Positions 33,788 to 35,114 of a stretch of DNA of 35,114 nt are shown here, in pieces. The translations under genes and the position numbers were made by a program. The notes under the pieces were generated by a model. It was given only the letters and a program-made list of their open reading frames with translations. It did not search any database and was not told the origin of the DNA. Origin of the DNA: a bacterium (lineage in GTDB: Bacteria > Sysuimicrobiota > Sysuimicrobiia > Sysuimicrobiales > Segetimicrobiaceae). Location: contig DATGFS010000020.1 of the NCBI GenBank assembly GCA_035308905.1, forward strand, positions 1-35,114. The letters run 5' to 3'. Position 1 is the stretch's first letter. Each line of letters opens with the position of its first letter.

Positions 33788-34837
33788 ATGATCCGGCGTT
33801 TCCTCCACTTGGCGCTGTGCGCGCTCGCGATCGCGCTTGCGGCCGGCGCCTTCGGCGCCACGGCGGCGCAGGCCGAAGAAGTGCTCCTGCGCGTCGGCGA
33901 CGCCGCGGTGCCGCCGGGGACGATCGTCTACGGCGATGCGGTCGTGATCGGCGGCACGCTCGATGTAGGCGGCACGGTGACCGGCAACGCCACCGCGGCC
34001 GGGGGGTCCGTACACGTCAGCGGACACGTCGGCGGCGACGTGCGTGCCGCCGGCGGCAATGTCATCCTCGACTCCACGGCCGTCGTCGGCGGGACCGTCC
34101 AGGCGTCCGGCGGCAGCGTCCGCATCGCGCCGGGCGCCATCATCCGCAGAGCGCCGCCGGGCCATCCGGCGCCGCAGGCGCCCCCCGTTTCGCCGATACC
34201 GCCGATGCCGTTCCCGCCGCCATCGCCCGGGCCCTCACCGTCGCCGCTCCCGTGGCAGTTCCCGGGGCTGCCCTCGTGGATGCCGCCGTTCTTCGGCGTC
34301 CTGGCCGTGTGGAAGCTTGTCGGGGGCGTGCTGCTGCTGCTCGCGCTCCTCACTTTCGTCGTGACCGCCTGGGCCACGGCCGCGGTGTTCCCCGGGGTCA
34401 CCGCGGCGGTCGCGGGCGCCCTCGAGCGGAGTCCCGCCGCATCGGTCCTCGCCGGCGCGCTGGTCTGGCTGCTCATCGGACCGGTCGCCGTGCTGCTCGT
34501 CTTGAGCGTCGCGGGCATCCTGCTCGTGCTGTTGCTCGTCTCCGCGCTGCTCATCGCGATTCAGCTGGGCATCAGCGCGGTCGCGGTACTTGTCGGGCAC
34601 CGCGTGCGGCCTGGACGGCTCGCGGTCGAGGCGGCGGTCGGCGCGCTCCTGCTCGCCATCGCCTTCGCGGTTCCGCATCTCGGCTGGCTCGCGGGGTTCG
34701 CGGCCACGACCTGGGGGACCGGCGGTGTGGTTGTGGCCATTATGGAGCGGCGCCAACGCCACGGCCCGGTGCCGCCTGCGCCGCCGACGCCGTCCTCGTC
34801 CCCTCCGCCGGCGGTCCCCGCGCCGCCGGTGGCGTAG
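33788..34837 (+). CDS. Exported bactofilin-like repeat protein with membrane domain
   Basis: A 349-residue protein. An export signal (about 1-25, ending TAAQAEE) precedes a beta-solenoid-like region (about 35-110) made of short Gly/Val repeats such as GGTLDVGGTVTGNA, GGSVHVSGHVGGDV and GGNVILDSTAVVGGT, as in polymer-forming cytoskeletal (bactofilin-type) proteins. A Pro-rich hinge (about 115-155) leads into four or five membrane helices (about 170-325), and the tail is Pro/Ser/Ala-rich. The order solenoid-hinge-membrane suggests an external polymer or scaffold fixed in the membrane. ATG 33788 is chosen to give a proper signal start (MIRRFLHLALCAL); the ribosome site is weak. No enzyme function is seen. 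Confidence 0.75.
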   Translation: MIRRFLHLALCALAIALAAGAFGATAAQAEEVLLRVGDAAVPPGTIVYGDAVVIGGTLDVGGTVTGNATAAGGSVHVSGHVGGDVRAAGGNVILDSTAVVGGTVQASGGSVRIAPGAIIRRAPPGHPAPQAPPVSPIPPMPFPPPSPGPSPSPLPWQFPGLPSWMPPFFGVLAVWKLVGGVLLLLALLTFVVTAWATAAVFPGVTAAVAGALERSPAASVLAGALVWLLIGPVAVLLVLSVAGILLVLLLVSALLIAIQLGISAVAVLVGHRVRPGRLAVEAAVGALLLAIAFAVPHLGWLAGFAATTWGTGGVVVAIMERRQRHGPVPPAPPTPSSSPPPAVPAPPVA

Positions 34838-34862
34838 CGGCAGACGGCCTCCGCGTGTCTGT

Positions 34863-34868
34863 TATAAT
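34863..34868 (+). promoter_or_regulatory. Perfect -10 box of the tRNA-Arg gene
   Basis: TATAAT lies 13 bases before the tRNA 5' end. The matching -35 position (about 34840-34845, GCAGAC) is poor. Confidence 0.6.
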
Positions 34869-34881
34869 AGAAAGGTAGCGC

Positions 34882-34957
34882 GCGCCCGTAGCTCAGCGGA
34901 TAGAGCGTCGGCCTCCGGAGCCGTAGGTCGGGGGTTCAAATCCCTCCGGGCGCGCCA
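34882..34957 (+). tRNA. tRNA-Arg (anticodon CCG)
   Basis: A 76-base cloverleaf with encoded CCA. The acceptor GCGCCCG (34882-34888) pairs with CGGGCGC (34947-34953); the D arm is GCTCAGCGGATAGAGC. The anticodon loop CTCCGGA gives CCG, which reads the CGG arginine codon. The T arm is GGGGGTTCAAATCCCTC, with one weak end pair. The outer pair of the anticodon stem is T-T, otherwise all stems are sound. Confidence 0.95.
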
Positions 34958-34979
34958 GACTTTCCCGGTCCAACCCGGA

Positions 34980-35020
34980 GACATGGGTAACACTTCGTAC
35001 CTAAGACATAGGTAACACTT
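34980..35020. repeat. Tandem 16-bp repeats at the end of an IS481-like element
   Basis: GACATGGGTAACACTT (34980-34995) and GACATAGGTAACACTT (35005-35020) differ at one base and are 25 bases apart. The inner copy lies in the last codons of the transposase. GTTACCTATGTC-type sequences are typical of IS481 element ends. The exact outer border, somewhere in 34958-34980, is not defined. Confidence 0.6.
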
Positions 35021-35114
35021 TCGGCCCAAACGGATTGTCGAGCGGTTCGAGCACGCGCGTCTCGAGATCAAAGTAGCCCAAGTCATAGTCCATAAAGCTG
35101 ACCAGCCAGATATC
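35001..35114 (-). CDS. IS481-type transposase, C-terminal end (partial)
   Basis: The last 37 codons of a transposase enter from the right edge on the minus strand. The visible part includes WLVSFMDYDLGYFDLE and ends NPFGPKVLPMS, which I recognise as a common ending of IS481-family DDE transposases. The catalytic core is outside the window, so integrity is unknown. The gene ends inside the element's terminal repeats, and the element lies directly beside tRNA-Arg. Confidence 0.7.
   Translation of the reverse strand, partial: DIWLVSFMDYDLGYFDLETRVLEPLDNPFGPKVLPMS

Noticed and set aside
34862-35086. Minus-strand frame containing the RRDLNPRPTAPEADALS-type sequence
   Set aside because: This is the well-known false protein produced by translating a tRNA antisense; the cloverleaf and CCA are clear on the plus strand.
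1-35114. CRISPR array or rRNA genes
   Set aside because: No regularly spaced direct repeats with unique spacers and no rRNA-like conserved stretches were seen on either strand.

Overview
The window is from a high-GC bacterium. GTG and TTG starts are common, genes overlap by 4-14 bp, and several starts look leaderless. The sequence alone does not fix the taxon. An uncultured soil or thermophile-type Terrabacteria lineage (Chloroflexota, Actinomycetota or CSP1-3/Sysuimicrobiota-like) is plausible, but this is inference.

Layout. (i) 1-5.6 kb is mixed housekeeping and stress genes: a HAD hydrolase (-), a DUF881 protein, a secreted beta-propeller, a short SSB lacking the usual acidic tip, and a P1B-4 metal ATPase. 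(ii) 5.7-11.2 kb is a tightly packed envelope-redox operon: YceI, a small anchored protein, ApbE, a di-heme ferric-reductase-like membrane protein, an OmpR-type regulator and its histidine kinase, then a DUF2231 membrane protein. TTAAC-type direct repeats with OmpR-like spacing precede it, which suggests autoregulation. (iii) 11.2-25.0 kb is a visibly lower-GC catabolic island. It holds a divergent IclR regulator, a TPP-dependent AceE/transketolase-like enzyme with an apparent 5' frameshift, a complete Liv-type ABC importer (two permeases, two ATPases, one binding protein), HyuA and HyuB, an AtuA/DUF1446 protein and a DUF4387 protein. It reads as a self-contained uptake-and-breakdown pathway for an unidentified small molecule. 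(iv) 25.0-28.1 kb has a near-consensus promoter, a roughly 430-nt structured leader, a replication-relaxation winged-helix protein and a VirD4/TraG-type coupling ATPase, with no relaxase or other secretion genes. (v) 28.1-34.8 kb holds a Dyp-type peroxidase (-), an FAD amine/amino-acid oxidase-like protein, TatD, an M48 protease, ComB, a family 2 glycosyltransferase (-) and a membrane protein with bactofilin-like repeats. (vi) The window ends with tRNA-Arg(CCG) and the end of an IS481-like insertion sequence.

The most notable points are: the IclR/E1/Liv/HyuAB/AtuA/DUF4387 island as an undescribed catabolic system; a shared ACAT operator-like array with exact 8-bp phasing over the -35 boxes of two distant promoters (ssb, and the relaxation/coupling pair); the long structured leader of that pair; and the frameshifted start of the E1-like gene, which hides about 95 conserved N-terminal residues from a simple ORF call.
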